64,000 nt of DNA from Muribaculaceae bacterium Isolate-110 (HZI) (GTDB lineage Bacteria > Bacteroidota > Bacteroidia > Bacteroidales > Muribaculaceae), in NCBI GenBank assembly GCA_003762875.1, contig RIBL01000013.1:26671-90670 (forward strand). Reading direction: 5' to 3'. A program made the position numbers and the translations under genes. Positions 17,079 through 26,994 of the stretch are shown piece after piece. Below the pieces are notes generated by a model. That model saw nothing but the letters and a program-made list of their open reading frames with translations. It searched no databases and was not told the DNA's origin. Numbering within the stretch: the first letter of the stretch is position 1; each line of letters begins with the position of its first letter.

Positions 17079-18179
17079 ATGAAAATCTGCACCATTACCT
17101 GCCACAACGTAAACAACTTCGGAGCCTCGCTTCAGGCAACGGCCCTGTGTGAATATCTGCGCGGACTCGGCCACGACACCAGCGTCATCGACTATATGCC
17201 AGTGCGCCGGCACAACTCCCGACGCTCGCGGTTGCGCACCATCCTCGAGTGGCCGCTCTTCAGGCCCGTGGCCCGCCTCATCGACAGTTATCGCGAATAT
17301 CGACGCCGCGACCGCCGACGCCGGTTTGCCTCCTATCTCTCCGCGCTGCCACTCACATGCCGCTACACCTCGCTCTGCCAACTGCGTGACAATCCGCCAC
17401 TGGCCGAACTCTACATCGCCGGCAGCGACCAGATATGGAATCCCCACCTTGCCAACGGACGCGACCCGGCTTTCTATCTCAACTTCGGCCCAGCCTCGGT
17501 GCGCCGCGCCTCCTATGCCGCAAGTTTCGCATCAAGGCAGCTCCCGGTCGACAGTTTCCACAACATGCAGTCGCGGCTGTCGCACCTCGACCACATCTCG
17601 GTGCGCGAATCGAGCGGCCTCGACATACTCTCGTCACTCGGTTATGAGGGACGTCAGGTGGTCGACCCCGTGTTTCTGCTCCCGCGCTCCTACTGGGACA
17701 CAGCGGCCGACAGCAGCGAGATACACCACAAGGGCGACTACATACTCCTCTATGGCTTCGATACCGGTTCACTCATCATGGACACGGCCAGATGCCTCTC
17801 CAAAGAGACGGGGCTCCCGGTCGTCTCCATATCGCCCTTTCCTGTCAAGGGGGTGAAGAAAAACTACTGCAACGCCGGACCGCTCGAATTTCTCGCACTC
17901 GTGCGCGGAGCCTCGGCCGTGCTCACCGAGTCGTTTCACGCGCTGGCTTTCGCCATGATATTTCATGTGCCTTTCTATGCCTTCCGCCGCAGCGAGAACC
18001 TCAACGCACGCATCACCGACTTTCTCGCCACCCTCGGCCTCTCGCGACGCCTCATCACCTCCGAGGCCGTCACGCTACCGCCGCTCAACATGGATTTTAC
18101 CGTGCCCGACACCCTGCTTTCCAACATGCGTGAATCCTCAGTAGATTATCTTGACCATATAACCTCACAAGCCGTATGA
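17079..18179 (+). CDS. Polysaccharide pyruvyl transferase family protein
   Basis: The 366-residue protein (PF04230) starts MKICTITCHNVNNFGASLQ and has LYIAGSDQIWNPHLANG near 112, RRASYAASFASRQLP near 145 and ISVRESSGLDIL near 172. SAVLTESFHALAFAMIFHVPF near 287 carries the conserved T-D/E-S-F-H active-site block. Such enzymes add ketal-linked pyruvate to capsule sugars, giving a negative charge. It begins 1 nt after the previous stop and overlaps the next gene by 4 bp. Confidence 0.88.
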   Translation: MKICTITCHNVNNFGASLQATALCEYLRGLGHDTSVIDYMPVRRHNSRRSRLRTILEWPLFRPVARLIDSYREYRRRDRRRRFASYLSALPLTCRYTSLCQLRDNPPLAELYIAGSDQIWNPHLANGRDPAFYLNFGPASVRRASYAASFASRQLPVDSFHNMQSRLSHLDHISVRESSGLDILSSLGYEGRQVVDPVFLLPRSYWDTAADSSEIHHKGDYILLYGFDTGSLIMDTARCLSKETGLPVVSISPFPVKGVKKNYCNAGPLEFLALVRGASAVLTESFHALAFAMIFHVPFYAFRRSENLNARITDFLATLGLSRRLITSEAVTLPPLNMDFTVPDTLLSNMRESSVDYLDHITSQAV

Positions 18180-19354
18180 ACAAACCGCGGGTCCTCATAG
18201 CCATGCATTATCTCCACCTGGGCGGAGCCGAGACAGCACTCATAGGGCTGCTCCACGCCTGGGACTACGAGCGTGCCGATGTCGACCTGTTTCTCTACGC
18301 CCGACGCGGCGAACTGTTGCCCGAGCTGCCCCCGGAGGTCAACCTGCTGCCCGAGCTGGCTGACTACCGCGCCATCGAGTCGCCCGTCGCCGAGGCCCTG
18401 CGTAGCGGACGCCTGGGTGTGGTCTACGGGCGTCTGCGCGCCCGACAGTATTATCGCAGGAGCCGCCATCGCGACGCCATCTTCGACCTGGTGGGACGAC
18501 ACGTCACACAGTTTCTGCCCCCGATGAGCTCGGCCTCCTACGACCTTGCCATCTCGTTTATCGCACCTCATCATCCGGTGCTCTACAAGGTCGACGCGCG
18601 ACGCAAGATATGCTGGATACACACCGACTATTCCTATCTCGACATCGACGCCGAGGCCGAACACGACACCTGGGGAGCCTATGACAACATAATATCCATC
18701 TCGCCGGCCGTAACAGAAGGCTTCTGCTCAAAGTTTCCAGGACTACGCGACAGGATTATCGAGATGGAAAACGTCATCCCCGCCGACCTCATCCGCCGCA
18801 GGGCCGAGGAGTACATCCCCGCCGAGTTCAACGACAACAACTTCAACATACTCTCGGTGGGCCGCTTCAGCCACCAGAAAAATTTTGACAACGTGCCCGA
18901 CATCATGCACCGGCTCATCGACATCACCGGCCGCACCGACCTCCACTGGCACATCATAGGCTACGGAGCCGACGAACGGCTCATCATCGACCGCATAGCC
19001 GAATCCGGGATGGAGAGCCGCGTCCACCTGCTGGGCAAACGCGACAATCCCTATCCATACATGGCCGCGTGTGACCTCTACATACAGCCCTCGCGCTACG
19101 AAGGCAAATCGATAGCCGTGCGCGAGGCCCAGATGCTGGGCCGCCCGGTCATCATCACCGACTATGCCACGGCCCGCTCGCAGGTCGACAACGGCACCGA
19201 CGGCCTCATTGTGCCGCTCGACAACGCCTCATGTGCCCGCGCCATAGCCGACGCCCTGTCATCGCCCGGCCTTCTGACCGGCCTCGCCTCGGCCACCGCC
19301 ACCCGCGACTACACACTCAGCCTCGAAGTGCAAAAACTATACCGACTGCTCTGA
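18176..19354 (+). CDS. Glycosyltransferase, GT4/GT-B type
   Basis: The 392-residue protein starts KPRVLIAMHYLHLGGAETAL and has ILSVGRFSHQKNFDNVPDI near 225. The GT4 block is SRYEGKSIAVREAQMLGRPVIITDY near 305-330, with both glutamates present. It shares an ATGA overlap with the pyruvyl transferase, so the two are translationally coupled. Confidence 0.9.
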   Translation: MNKPRVLIAMHYLHLGGAETALIGLLHAWDYERADVDLFLYARRGELLPELPPEVNLLPELADYRAIESPVAEALRSGRLGVVYGRLRARQYYRRSRHRDAIFDLVGRHVTQFLPPMSSASYDLAISFIAPHHPVLYKVDARRKICWIHTDYSYLDIDAEAEHDTWGAYDNIISISPAVTEGFCSKFPGLRDRIIEMENVIPADLIRRRAEEYIPAEFNDNNFNILSVGRFSHQKNFDNVPDIMHRLIDITGRTDLHWHIIGYGADERLIIDRIAESGMESRVHLLGKRDNPYPYMAACDLYIQPSRYEGKSIAVREAQMLGRPVIITDYATARSQVDNGTDGLIVPLDNASCARAIADALSSPGLLTGLASATATRDYTLSLEVQKLYRLL

Positions 19355-19403
19355 AACAATCGGCAATACACAACCCGAAACCTACATACATCACATTAAT
19401 CCA

Positions 19404-20474
19404 ATGGACTCGTCCACACAATCCGCGGCACCTGCTCGCCAATACTGGATAGACATCCTGCGCACATTTGCGTGTATCTGTGTAATTACAATCCACACCC
19501 CGTTGCCGGAAAAATACGGCGGCGAACCGTTGGACCCTGCATGTTTGTTTTATCTGAGATCGGGAGCATCAGTCCTTTTCTTCATGATTTCGGGAGCTTT
19601 GATTCTTGACAGACCACGCAGGCTGATACCGTTCATGAAAACGCGGCTTCTTCATATAGGAGTGCCCGTAGTCATCTGGGGGCTGCTGGCATTCGCCCTT
19701 AACATATATAAATACGACTACACATCGGTAGGAATTGTCTTAGATATGGTGTCCATGCCCTTTATCGACGTGGTACGCAACGAATATTGGTTCATATACA
19801 CACTCATGGGCATATATCTGATGACCCCGATGCTCTCGACATGGCTCAACTCATGCAGCCGACGTGAGTGTGAGATACTCCTGGGCGCATGGATGCTGAC
19901 GCTGTGCATACCCTATGCGGCCATCGTGCTGCCACAGTTAAACAGAGTGTCAGAGATCGACGGAATGTTGTACTACTTCACTGGATATGCCGGATATGCC
20001 GTACTTGGCTTCTATCTGCGACGCTATGTCTCAGTCACGAAAATAACACCCGCCATGGTAACCGCTGTCCTGCTCATCGTTTCGGTCACATGGCTGTTAT
20101 CCGAATATGTACCGTCAGTCCACACAGTGCTGCTCTCACGTACAAACATATGCACCGCACTGATGGCGTCGACCTATTTTCTTCTTATCAAAAGTATTTC
20201 CGTCTCTGAAAGGACAGGAAAGATATTCTATAATTTCGCCAATCATTCGTTCGGCATATATCTGATACATCATTTTGTCATTTCCGAGCTTTTATGGCCC
20301 CAGACAATAAGGTTGGCCTTGCATCCGGCCGTCAGCATACCTGTCACAGCCATAATCACCATAATAATATCTTATATGACGGTCTCAGCCCTGTCTCGTC
20401 TACCTTTAAGCAGATATACCGTCAGCTACACAGCCCCTGAGCGGAAATTCCGCTTTAGACTCTCGTTGAAATAA
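19404..20474 (+). CDS. Acyltransferase 3 family membrane protein
   Basis: The 356-residue protein has about ten hydrophobic segments. It begins with the family motif YWIDILRTFACICVITIHTP, containing the conserved R and H, and then LRSGASVLFFMISGALIL near 53. Such proteins O-acetylate extracellular polysaccharides. The codons are noticeably more AT-rich than in the flanking glycosyltransferase genes, hinting at separate ancestry. The stop overlaps the next ATG by one base (TAATG). Confidence 0.88.
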   Translation: MDSSTQSAAPARQYWIDILRTFACICVITIHTPLPEKYGGEPLDPACLFYLRSGASVLFFMISGALILDRPRRLIPFMKTRLLHIGVPVVIWGLLAFALNIYKYDYTSVGIVLDMVSMPFIDVVRNEYWFIYTLMGIYLMTPMLSTWLNSCSRRECEILLGAWMLTLCIPYAAIVLPQLNRVSEIDGMLYYFTGYAGYAVLGFYLRRYVSVTKITPAMVTAVLLIVSVTWLLSEYVPSVHTVLLSRTNICTALMASTYFLLIKSISVSERTGKIFYNFANHSFGIYLIHHFVISELLWPQTIRLALHPAVSIPVTAIITIIISYMTVSALSRLPLSRYTVSYTAPERKFRFRLSLK

Positions 20475-21211
20475 TGTCATTTGACAACACCACCATACAC
20501 TACTGCTGGTTTGGCGGGAATCCGCTGCCCGGGAGTGCGCGCAGATGCATCGAGTCATGGCGCAGACACTTCCCGGGATGGGAAATCAAGGAGTGGAACG
20601 AGTCAAACTATGACCTCAACGCCATACTCTACACCCGCCAGGCCGCCTCACGGGGCAAATGGGCCTTTGTGAGCGACTATGCGCGGTTTGACATCCTCTA
20701 TCGCGAAGGAGGCGTGTATTTCGACACCGATGTCGAGGTCATAGCCCCGTTTGACGATATCATGGCCCGCGGCGCGTTCATGGGCTGGGAGCAAAGCCCT
20801 GTCGGTGTCGGCGTAAACTCGGGACTCGGCATAGGCGCGCCCGCCGGGCTGCCGCTCTATCGCGAAATCCTTGACCGCTACGCGTCCATGCCCTATCTCG
20901 GCACAGACGGACATCCGCTGCCGGGCACGGTGGTCAGGCATGTCACCGACCTACTTCTCGGCCACGGTCTCAGGCTTGAAGACACCATGCAGACAGTGGC
21001 CGGAGTCACCATATACCCTCACGATTATTTCAATCCTTTCGATGACGCCACAGGCCGCCTGACCCTTACGGACAACACCCGCAGCATACACCGCTATGAC
21101 AAGACGTGGTGTGACGACTACGGTCCCGCCCGCATACGCCTCACCCGTCTCCTCCACCGCATCATAGGCACATCGATGTCGTTGCGGATAAGGAAGCTAC
21201 TGCGGCTTTAG
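20474..21211 (+). CDS. Capsular sugar transferase of the GT32 type
   Basis: The 245-residue protein has IHYCWFGGNPLPGSARRCIESWRR at the N-terminus, WEIKEWNESNYDLN near 38, and SDYARFDILYREGGVYFDTDVEV near 68-92. The last contains the DxD sugar-nucleotide site. This is the pattern of OCH1/GT32-like capsule transferases in Bacteroidota. It is translationally coupled to the acyltransferase. Confidence 0.88.
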   Translation: MSFDNTTIHYCWFGGNPLPGSARRCIESWRRHFPGWEIKEWNESNYDLNAILYTRQAASRGKWAFVSDYARFDILYREGGVYFDTDVEVIAPFDDIMARGAFMGWEQSPVGVGVNSGLGIGAPAGLPLYREILDRYASMPYLGTDGHPLPGTVVRHVTDLLLGHGLRLEDTMQTVAGVTIYPHDYFNPFDDATGRLTLTDNTRSIHRYDKTWCDDYGPARIRLTRLLHRIIGTSMSLRIRKLLRL

Positions 21212-21282
21212 AGGGTCTTCAATATCATATATCGCATATATCTCCGTTTATATCTTATCCGGCCCGACATTTTTTCAGGACA

Positions 21283-22410
21283 ATGCCACCTATTACCCTA
21301 CATATATTTCTCATAGTCACCGCCGTGCTGTTGGTGCCCTACTCGCTCATGCTCATGAACACCAGCGGCGACACACTGGCCGTGGGCGAGAAAAACAAGG
21401 GCGACTACCGGTGGTCGCTGCTGCTGAGCATACTCCTGGCCCTGTGGATAGGCACCCGTCCCACCGACGCTATCGGCATGGGCTATGGCGACTCGGTCAA
21501 CTATGCCCGCACCTATGAACTCATGGCCGCCAACGACCTGTCGCTGTCGACCGTCGTGTTTGGCTCGGAATGGCTGTGGCAACTGATGATGATCGTCTGC
21601 ATACAATGCTCGCTCGATGTCTCGTCATTTTTCCTCATCGTAGCCGTCGGATATGTCATGACGGCCACATGGGCCATGAAAAAGATACTCCCTACGCGGC
21701 CCTATCTGGGATTTCTGTTTCTCATCTCCTCGCTGATGTATTATTCGTTCAGCGTCAACGGTCTGCGCAACGGTCTGGCATGTCACATGATACTCCTTGC
21801 CCTGGCATTTTTCATGGACGACCGATGGAGCGTGGCCGCACTCATAGCTTTTCTCGCCATCGGCATCCACCGTTCGGTGCTGCTCCCCATAGTCGCGGCT
21901 CTTGTGGCATGGAAGCTCATCCGCGAGCCTCGCTATGCCATATATTTCTGGCTGCTGTGCATAGTGATGTCGCTCTATGGGGGCGACCTGTTCATGAACT
22001 TTTTCGCCTCGCTCGGCTATGATGACCGCATGTCCACCTACACCTCGGGCGATCTGGCCGACCACCGCGACATGTTCTCGGCCACGGGATTCCGCTGGGA
22101 CTTTCTCGCCTACAGTGCCGTCCCCGTAGCCATTACATGGCTGGTGAATATACTGAGGAAGAAACGCGACGGATGGTTTAACATCATCTCGGTGACCTAC
22201 ATATTGTGCAATGCCTTCTGGGTGCTGGTCATACGCGCCGAGTATTCCAACCGCTTCGCCTATCTCTCATGGTTTCTCTATCCTGTGGTCATATCCTATC
22301 CCCTCTGCAACATGAAGGCCTGGCGCAACCAAAACCATGTGGCCGGCCTGACGCTGCTGCTGTATTTCTCGTTCACGTTTATAATGGATACAGTATATTG
22401 GGGGGGGTAA
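21283..22410 (+). CDS. EpsG-family O-antigen/capsule polymerase (Wzy role)
   Basis: The 375-residue protein has about ten to eleven membrane helices. GDSVNYARTYELM near 67 and YYSFSVNGLRNGLACHMILLALAFF near 150-175 are typical of EpsG/Wzy polymerases; the G-L-R-x-G motif is the most conserved family feature. It is the only polymerase candidate in the locus and would join repeat units in the periplasm. It is preceded by 71 nt of non-coding sequence. Confidence 0.85.
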   Translation: MPPITLHIFLIVTAVLLVPYSLMLMNTSGDTLAVGEKNKGDYRWSLLLSILLALWIGTRPTDAIGMGYGDSVNYARTYELMAANDLSLSTVVFGSEWLWQLMMIVCIQCSLDVSSFFLIVAVGYVMTATWAMKKILPTRPYLGFLFLISSLMYYSFSVNGLRNGLACHMILLALAFFMDDRWSVAALIAFLAIGIHRSVLLPIVAALVAWKLIREPRYAIYFWLLCIVMSLYGGDLFMNFFASLGYDDRMSTYTSGDLADHRDMFSATGFRWDFLAYSAVPVAITWLVNILRKKRDGWFNIISVTYILCNAFWVLVIRAEYSNRFAYLSWFLYPVVISYPLCNMKAWRNQNHVAGLTLLLYFSFTFIMDTVYWGG

Positions 22411-22456
22411 TTAATTGGTATTCACCCGAATGGGCATAAACAAAAAAACGACACTC

Positions 22457-23353
22457 ATGAAGACACTCACTGTTTTCACACCCACATACAACCGCGCCCA
22501 TCTGCTGCGCCGTCTCTATGAGAGCCTTGTCACGCAGTCGTGTCAGGATTTCGAGTGGCTCGTCATCGACGACGGATCCACCGACTTCACGCGTCAGCTT
22601 GTCGAGAGCTTCATAGCCGAAGGTCGCATACCCGTCAGATACATTTATAAGGAAAACGGCGGTCTCTACACCGGCTACAACGTGGCCTATGCCAACATCG
22701 CCACCGAGCTGTGTGTATGCATCGACTCTGACGACTTCATGCCCGACGACGCCGTGGAAATAATAGTCAACACATGGCGCGAAAAAGGTTCCGACCGTCT
22801 GGCCGGCCTCATCGGACTCGACTGTTACCTCGACTCCATGCAGCCCATCGGAGGCCGGTTTCCCGAAGGACTCGGAGAGATGTATTTTCTTGACCTGTAC
22901 ACCCGCAATATCCATCGCGGCGACTCCAAAGTGGTGACCCGCACCGAACTGATGCGCTCTGTGGCTCCGATGACGGGCTATGCGGGCGAGAAGAATTTCA
23001 ACCCCGTCTACATGCTGCTTCAAGTAGCTGACAATTATCCGTTTATCGCGGTCAATGAATGTCTGTGCATCGTGGACTATCAACTGGGGGCCGACAGCAT
23101 GTCGGAAAACATCTACCGCCAGTATGTCGACTCGCCCCGCAGTTTTGCCAAGCTGCGCCGGCTGGAAATGACACTCCGACGCTCCACGTGGAACAATAAT
23201 CTGCGCTGTGCCGTCCATTATGTGTCGAGCTGTATCCTTGCCGGCGATAAAGACTGGCTGGGCAGCTCTCCGAGAAAAGTGCTCACCATTCTGGCTGCCA
23301 TCCCCGGATGGATGCTCTCCGGATATATCCGACACAAGGTAAGACAACTGTGA
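22457..23353 (+). CDS. Glycosyltransferase family 2
   Basis: The 298-residue protein from ATG 22457 begins MKTLTVFTPTYNRAHLLRRL. The GT-A core is WLVIDDGSTDFTRQLVESF near 35 and CVCIDSDDFMPDDAVEII near 90, with the D-x-D. ATG 22457 is preferred over 22415, since the family motif follows directly. It overlaps the next gene by 4 bp (GTGA). Confidence 0.92.
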   Translation: MKTLTVFTPTYNRAHLLRRLYESLVTQSCQDFEWLVIDDGSTDFTRQLVESFIAEGRIPVRYIYKENGGLYTGYNVAYANIATELCVCIDSDDFMPDDAVEIIVNTWREKGSDRLAGLIGLDCYLDSMQPIGGRFPEGLGEMYFLDLYTRNIHRGDSKVVTRTELMRSVAPMTGYAGEKNFNPVYMLLQVADNYPFIAVNECLCIVDYQLGADSMSENIYRQYVDSPRSFAKLRRLEMTLRRSTWNNNLRCAVHYVSSCILAGDKDWLGSSPRKVLTILAAIPGWMLSGYIRHKVRQL

Positions 23354-24321
23354 CCTACTCGGTGGCCATACGCACACTGGCTCTATCGCCCGACTCTCTC
23401 AGGAAAGTGCTCCAAGGAGTATTCTCCCAGACAATCCTGCCCGAAAAGGTGGTCGTATACATCGCCCGCAACTACGCGATACCGTCATGGAGGGTCGGAT
23501 ATGAGCAGTATGTGTATACCGACAAGGGCATGATGAGCCAGCGGGCCCTACCCTACACCGAACTGACTTCCGACTATATCCTCATGCTCGACGATGACCT
23601 TGTGCTCGCTCCGGCTACCGCCGCACGGCTACTCGCGACCGCCGAGACGGAAAAAACCGACCTGCTGGGGGCCGATGTGTTTCAGAATCATCTGCTGACC
23701 GTAACCGCCAGGGTGACCGCGGCCGTGAGCTCACTTGTCATGCCACACTACCGACATGACAAGGCTTTCCGACTCAGGCGTGACGGAGCATTCTCCTACA
23801 TAGCACGTCCGCGAAGGCAGTTCTACAGCTCCGACACATGCTGCGGTCCGCTCATGCTCTGGCGCAGAAAGTCTTTTCTCATGCTTCATGCCGAGGACGA
23901 GAAATGGATTGACACGTTGGGATATGCTTATGGCGAGGACGCGCTGCTCTCCTACAAGGCCACAGCCAACGGTATGAAAACAGGCATAGATTTCCGCGCC
24001 GAAGTGACCAATCTTGACTCGCGCACATCGTCTGACCGATATCGCAACGACCCGCAACGGCTGTACATACGCGCCAAAGCCATGTTTATCACCTGGTGGC
24101 GCATGTGTTACAAGCCTCATGGCAATCACCGCCGCGGAGCCTCCGGGGCTCTCTTCGGGGGCGTGCTTAAATATATGTGGCTGACACCAGTGATGCTGGC
24201 CTTCTCGGCTGTGACATTATCCACGACACCGGTCCGGGCATATATCCGCGGCCTCAGAGACGGTTACCGATATGTCCGTTCTGACGTATACCTCGCTATC
24301 CCGCCATATATCTTCCGATAA
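23350..24321 (+). CDS. GT2-like glycosyltransferase with C-terminal membrane segment
   Basis: The 323-residue protein starts at the GTG overlapping the previous stop: VTYSVAIRTLALSPDSLRKV. It has YILMLDDDLVLAPATAARLL near 77, an acidic D-D-D sugar-donor site, and CCGPLMLWRRKSF near 165. A hydrophobic stretch near 280 (YMWLTPVMLAFSAVTL) may anchor it. It is more divergent than its neighbours. A family-2-type fold is likely, but the linkage formed is unknown. Confidence 0.8.
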   Translation: MTYSVAIRTLALSPDSLRKVLQGVFSQTILPEKVVVYIARNYAIPSWRVGYEQYVYTDKGMMSQRALPYTELTSDYILMLDDDLVLAPATAARLLATAETEKTDLLGADVFQNHLLTVTARVTAAVSSLVMPHYRHDKAFRLRRDGAFSYIARPRRQFYSSDTCCGPLMLWRRKSFLMLHAEDEKWIDTLGYAYGEDALLSYKATANGMKTGIDFRAEVTNLDSRTSSDRYRNDPQRLYIRAKAMFITWWRMCYKPHGNHRRGASGALFGGVLKYMWLTPVMLAFSAVTLSTTPVRAYIRGLRDGYRYVRSDVYLAIPPYIFR

Positions 24322-24388
24322 TTACGCCTCCATCCTCAGCACAAGTAACAAGATGTCTTTCAGACATCACCTTTACACATCCTTAATT

Positions 24389-24796
24389 CCGTATGCATCT
24401 CGAGGATGTTGCAAAACACCCGAAAGCAGATAATTTGTAGGCTGTTGTAGCAAGGAAAGGCCCGTAGGGCCTGTGCGAGCTTAGGCCATGGCAAGCACCC
24501 GCGTAAGCGGTGCGCAGCCATGGTACAGAATAATTATCCACAGCATGTGCCGCGTAGCGGTACAACAATACAAGCGCATCAAAACACTAAGTCACAGCGG
24601 ATTACCATCATGGCATTTTGTGGCACCGCTACGCGGCGCACCGTCTTATATCTGTCTTTATACCATGGCTGCGCACCGCTTGCGCGGGTGCTTGCCATGG
24701 CCTAAGCTCGCACAGGCCCTACGGGCCTTTCCTTGCCCCTGACGGGTACAAATCAGCTACTAATAGACGTTTTGCAACACCCTCCGATGCATACGG
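24389..24796. repeat. 408-bp near-palindrome with 137-bp arms (MITE-like)
   Basis: Bases 24389-24525 are the reverse complement of 24660-24796. The inner 70-odd bases of each arm, from GCAAGGAAAGGCCCGTAGGG inward to CAGCCATGGTA, match with a single difference. The outer ends (CCGTATGCATC, GTTGCAAAAC) match well. About 30 bp between them has diverged. A nested inverted pair (GCCGCGTAGCGGT / ACCGCTACGCGGC) lies in the central spacer. There is no transposase or credible ORF, only shadows of the symmetrical sequence. It occupies most of the gene-free stretch 24322-24968. Confidence 0.85.
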
Positions 24797-24809
24797 CTAT
24801 CAATTTCCC

Positions 24810-24829
24810 GATGTCCCTGCCGGGACATC
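24810..24829. repeat. GATGTCCC palindrome, copy 1
   Basis: GATGTCCCTGCCGGGACATC is an inverted repeat that recurs, with one base inserted, at 28822-28842. Both copies are followed by CCTG. Confidence 0.6.
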
Positions 24830-24968
24830 CTGTCGGTATTTTCAGACCTCTTACTGCGGCTCTGAAAATGTAAAAACATCATCATGACTCATTTCTTCAT
24901 GATTTCTCTCATAACGACTCCTTTACCCCTGCCCAAAATTCGACTCCCACACTCCTGTATTTAATAAA

Positions 24969-26057
24969 GTGAAAATACTTCATGTAATCACATCCATGCG
25001 CACCGGCGGGGCTGAGAAGCTCGTATCTCAACTGTTGCCGCGATTCAGACAGCGGGGGGCCGAGGTACACGCGGCCATATTTGACGGCTCAGCCACCCCT
25101 TTTATGGAATCACTTGTGAAGGAGGATGTGACCCTGCACGTGCTCGGACACGGATACAGCAGCATGTATGACCCGCGTAACATACTGCGTCTGCAACGCA
25201 TCATGCGACAAGGATTTGACATAGTGCACACCCACAACACCACCCCGCAGCTATTCACCGCACTGGCCCGCACTCCAGCCTCGACACGGCTTGTGACCAC
25301 CGAACACAACACTTCCAACCGCCGGCGCGGACACGCACTGCTGCGTCAGCTCGACCGATGGATGTATCGACGCTATGACCGCATAGTGTGTTGCAGCACT
25401 CCGGTGGAGACATCGCTCGTCGACTCGCTCGACATGCCGTCGCTCATGCCTCGCATACTGACCATCGCCAACGGCATAGACCTTGGACAATTTTCAGGCC
25501 CGCGCCACTCCATTACTCCCGGCAAAGTCAACATACTCATGGTGGCGGCTTTTCGCGAGCAAAAAGACCATCTCACCCCGCTGCGCGCCCTCGCCATGCT
25601 CCCGCCCGAGGTCACTCTCACCTATGCGGGCGACGGCGCGACACGCATGGCGACTCAGGAGGCGGCCCGGGCTCTCGGAGTAGCCGACCGCGTAAGATTT
25701 ACTGGCAATGTCGCCGACATACCAGAGCTGTACCGACAGGCCGACATTGCTCTGCTGTCAACCCGTCACGAGGGACTGAGCCTCTCGACTATCGAAGCCA
25801 TGGCCTCGGGCATACCTCTGATTGTGAGCGATGTGCCCGGAGTGAGTGAAATCGTGGGCGATGGCGCGTTACGCTTCCCCTTTGGCGACGCCCGCGCTCT
25901 GGCGGCCCACATCACCTCTCTGGTCGGCAATCACGCGCTTTACGCAGCCACGGTACGAAAGGGTGCGGAGCGGGCACGGTGCTATGACATCACGGTCACC
26001 GCCAATGAATATTTCAACCTGTACAGTAGCTTAATACCAAATAAAACCAACTCTTAA
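24969..26057 (+). CDS. Glycosyltransferase, GT4 family
   Basis: The 362-residue protein from GTG 24969 begins MKILHVITSMRTGGAEKLVSQ. It has VHTHNTTPQLFTALAR near 80, VNILMVAAFREQKDHLTPL near 180, and the GT4 block STRHEGLSLSTIEAMASGIPLI near 262-283. It is the first gene after the 24.4-kb palindrome. It is coupled by a TAATG junction to the DUF5683 gene. Confidence 0.92.
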   Translation: MKILHVITSMRTGGAEKLVSQLLPRFRQRGAEVHAAIFDGSATPFMESLVKEDVTLHVLGHGYSSMYDPRNILRLQRIMRQGFDIVHTHNTTPQLFTALARTPASTRLVTTEHNTSNRRRGHALLRQLDRWMYRRYDRIVCCSTPVETSLVDSLDMPSLMPRILTIANGIDLGQFSGPRHSITPGKVNILMVAAFREQKDHLTPLRALAMLPPEVTLTYAGDGATRMATQEAARALGVADRVRFTGNVADIPELYRQADIALLSTRHEGLSLSTIEAMASGIPLIVSDVPGVSEIVGDGALRFPFGDARALAAHITSLVGNHALYAATVRKGAERARCYDITVTANEYFNLYSSLIPNKTNS

Positions 26058-26992
26058 TGAACCGTTTACTTATTATTGCATTATTCATGCTCACAACTCT
26101 GGGAGCCATCTCTCAAGACAAGCCCCGCTGGGCTATCAAAGGTGTGTCGGACATCAACAGCGAGCGTACCAACCGCACTTACAGTTTTGTAAAATTCGAG
26201 ACATTCGGAGGCGACCTCGCGGCTCTGCGCAACGAGTCGACCCGGCCGCTGGTCGAATATCTGAGCTCGACCTTCGGGCTCTCCGACGACAATGCGTCGG
26301 TCGAGCAGCTCACCCCCGACGCCTCGGCCGAGCGCGCCCTGCCCAATGACCCCAAGGCCAACACAGGAATCACGCGCGACTATAAAGTCACTTTCGCAGG
26401 TCCAAAACCCGGCACATACTATGCCCGTCTCATCGACGAGTATGTCAGCTTTGACGACAATGTCGACGAGACTTATGACTACACTCTCTATCAGCTCTTT
26501 GAAGTCACCAACCGCGAGGATGGCGTGATGCCCGACTATGACGGATGTGACTTCACCCGCTCGCGCAACGGCGGAGCAATGCTGCGCTCCATCATCCCCG
26601 GTCTGGGACAATATTACAAGGGCCAGAACGTCAAGGCTTACTGCATCTGGGGCGGCGAGGCCGTATGCATAGCCGCGGCCCTTATATGCGAGAAACGACG
26701 CTCGGACTATGCCGCCGACCGCAACCGGTTCTTGGCCGAGGGCGACATGGTGTCGTGGGACAGCTATCGGAGCAAGTCGCAGAGCTGGCGCGTGTTTCGC
26801 AACATCGCCATCGGAGGTGCCATCGGCGTGTATGCCTACAACCTTCTTGACGCGGCTCTCTCCAAAGGCCCGCGCCAGGTGGTAGTGCGCAAGAGCGGCT
26901 CGTCCGACATGAGCCTTGCCGTAGCCCCGACCTTCATCTCCGACCCCTCGTCAACCCTCGCACCCGCGCTCGGAATCGCCGTAAATTTCTAA
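26057..26992 (+). CDS. DUF5683-type secreted or envelope protein
   Basis: The 311-residue protein has a signal peptide (LLIIALFMLTTLGAIS). After about 170 residues comes RSIIPGLGQYYKGQNVKAY, the hallmark of DUF5683 and of the related TM2-like family. Hydrophobic stretches follow (AVCIAAALICEK, IAIGGAIGVYAYNLL). Function is unknown. It sits between two GT4 genes of the capsule locus, which is unusual for this family, so it may have a surface role (inference). Confidence 0.75.
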   Translation: MNRLLIIALFMLTTLGAISQDKPRWAIKGVSDINSERTNRTYSFVKFETFGGDLAALRNESTRPLVEYLSSTFGLSDDNASVEQLTPDASAERALPNDPKANTGITRDYKVTFAGPKPGTYYARLIDEYVSFDDNVDETYDYTLYQLFEVTNREDGVMPDYDGCDFTRSRNGGAMLRSIIPGLGQYYKGQNVKAYCIWGGEAVCIAAALICEKRRSDYAADRNRFLAEGDMVSWDSYRSKSQSWRVFRNIAIGGAIGVYAYNLLDAALSKGPRQVVVRKSGSSDMSLAVAPTFISDPSSTLAPALGIAVNF

Positions 26993-26994
26993 GA

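Noticed and set aside
24389..24796. Short ORFs (60-90 codons) inside the near-palindrome
   Set aside because: The same peptides appear on both strands because the arms are complementary. They have no start context, family match or codon bias.
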